Of a stretch of DNA of 8,042 nt, positions 7,839 to 8,042 are shown piece by piece. The notes beneath the pieces are model-generated. The model was not told the DNA's origin and ran no database searches. It worked only from the letters and a program-made list of their open reading frames with translations. Both the position numbers and the translations under genes were made by a program. Positions within the stretch are counted from its first letter, which is position 1. Every line of letters starts with the position of its first letter. The stretch comes from Rhodospirillales bacterium 47_12_T64. Its GTDB lineage: Bacteria > Pseudomonadota > Alphaproteobacteria > Kiloniellales > Kiloniellaceae. The DNA is taken from positions 1 to 8,042 of the forward strand of contig MABB01000005.1 of assembly GCA_002162915.1 (NCBI GenBank). Reading direction: 5' to 3'.

Positions 7839-8042
7839 CGGTTCTCTCCTGTTCGTAGTGTTACAGCCCAGTATTTTTATTGTGCATTTTTACTTCTGGG
7901 TCTGCCTGCCCGAGAGGGCGAAAAAAGCATTGCAACCGGAGCATTTAACCGAGCAACGCAATCTGAAATCCATTCATTCTTTTTGCAAGAATGTTGATAA
8001 ATTTTGTACATCTGGAGCAGGTTAGTAGATATCCTGCATATT
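7839..8042 (-). other. Non-coding leader and presumed promoter region of the cox-like operon
   Basis: These 204 bases precede coxS and run to the window edge. No convincing gene is present on either strand; small plus-strand frames here only continue antisense from coxS. Because coxS is the first gene and everything downstream is co-directional, the operon promoter should be here, but I see no clear -35/-10 pair. The region contains an inverted repeat (7975-7993), a short GC hairpin (7908-7919) and an AT-rich stretch with two ATTTTTA copies 13 bases apart (7873 and 7886, plus strand). Confidence 0.5.
7975..7993. promoter_or_regulatory. Perfect 7-5-7 inverted repeat, candidate operator
   Basis: The plus strand reads CATTCTT, then TTTGC, then AAGAATG, so both arms are exact complements over 7 bases. 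The core fits TTC-N9-GAA, which contains the T-N11-A pattern of LysR-type regulator sites. It lies 137 bases upstream of the coxS start. It lacks a T-run that would make it a terminator. No regulator gene is in the window to pair it with, so operator function is inference. Confidence 0.35.

Noticed and set aside
7908..7919. GCCC-GAGA-GGGC hairpin as a terminator of an upstream gene
   Set aside because: The stem is only 4 bp, and neither strand has a T-run after it: the plus strand is followed by A residues.
7957..7972. Sigma-54-like element (TGG, then TTGC with GG and GC 10 bases apart) on the minus strand
   Set aside because: Only the TGG and TTGC cores match; the CAC part of the consensus is absent, and such partial matches are common by chance.
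7657..8025. A plus-strand frame across coxS and the leader region, ending near the window edge
   Set aside because: Its first half is antisense to coxS cluster-binding residues and the rest is AT-rich leader; it has no Shine-Dalgarno site or domain that I can identify.

Overview
This window holds one long run of co-directional minus-strand genes encoding a molybdenum hydroxylase of the xanthine oxidase/CO dehydrogenase family, together with its maturation genes. Base composition is moderate, starts are mixed (ATG, GTG, TTG), Shine-Dalgarno sites are clear, and the gene set and protein style resemble Alphaproteobacteria. That lineage call is an inference from protein style and gene order; nothing in the window fixes a genus.

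The operon reads from right to left. Positions 7839-8042 are a non-coding leader with a perfect 7-5-7 inverted repeat and no clear promoter boxes. Then come the three structural subunits in the order small, large, medium: coxS (two [2Fe-2S] clusters), coxL (molybdopterin catalytic subunit) and coxM (FAD subunit), tightly packed with gaps of 2 and 14 bases. The S-L-M order and the AYRGAGR active-site loop of coxL mark this as a form II ('CoxL-like') enzyme, not a form I CO dehydrogenase with the Mo-Cu site loop AYRCSFR. Its true substrate is therefore open.

A strong rho-independent terminator hairpin lies just after coxM. Beyond it is the maturation half: coxD (MoxR-type AAA+ ATPase), coxE (von Willebrand A protein), a two-gene split XdhC/CoxF-type protein (N-terminal CoxI-like domain, then Rossmann domain), and the 5' part of a molybdopterin-binding protein that leaves the window at position 1. 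This last protein probably continues into a MobA/MocA-like nucleotidyltransferase. The last three genes are chained by 4-base stop/start overlaps (ATGA, GTGA), so they look translationally coupled.

The combined picture is as follows. The last gene probably helps make or handle the cytosine-dinucleotide molybdenum cofactor. The XdhC pair would bind, sulfurate or deliver it. CoxD/CoxE would act as an ATP-driven remodelling pair on the large subunit. CoxS/M/L would form the (SML)2 oxidase passing electrons from Mo through 2Fe-2S to FAD. The terminator would keep structural subunits in excess over maturation factors. No RNA genes, mobile elements, CRISPR arrays or broken genes were seen, and the only gene-free stretch over 100 bases is the 204-base leader at the right edge.
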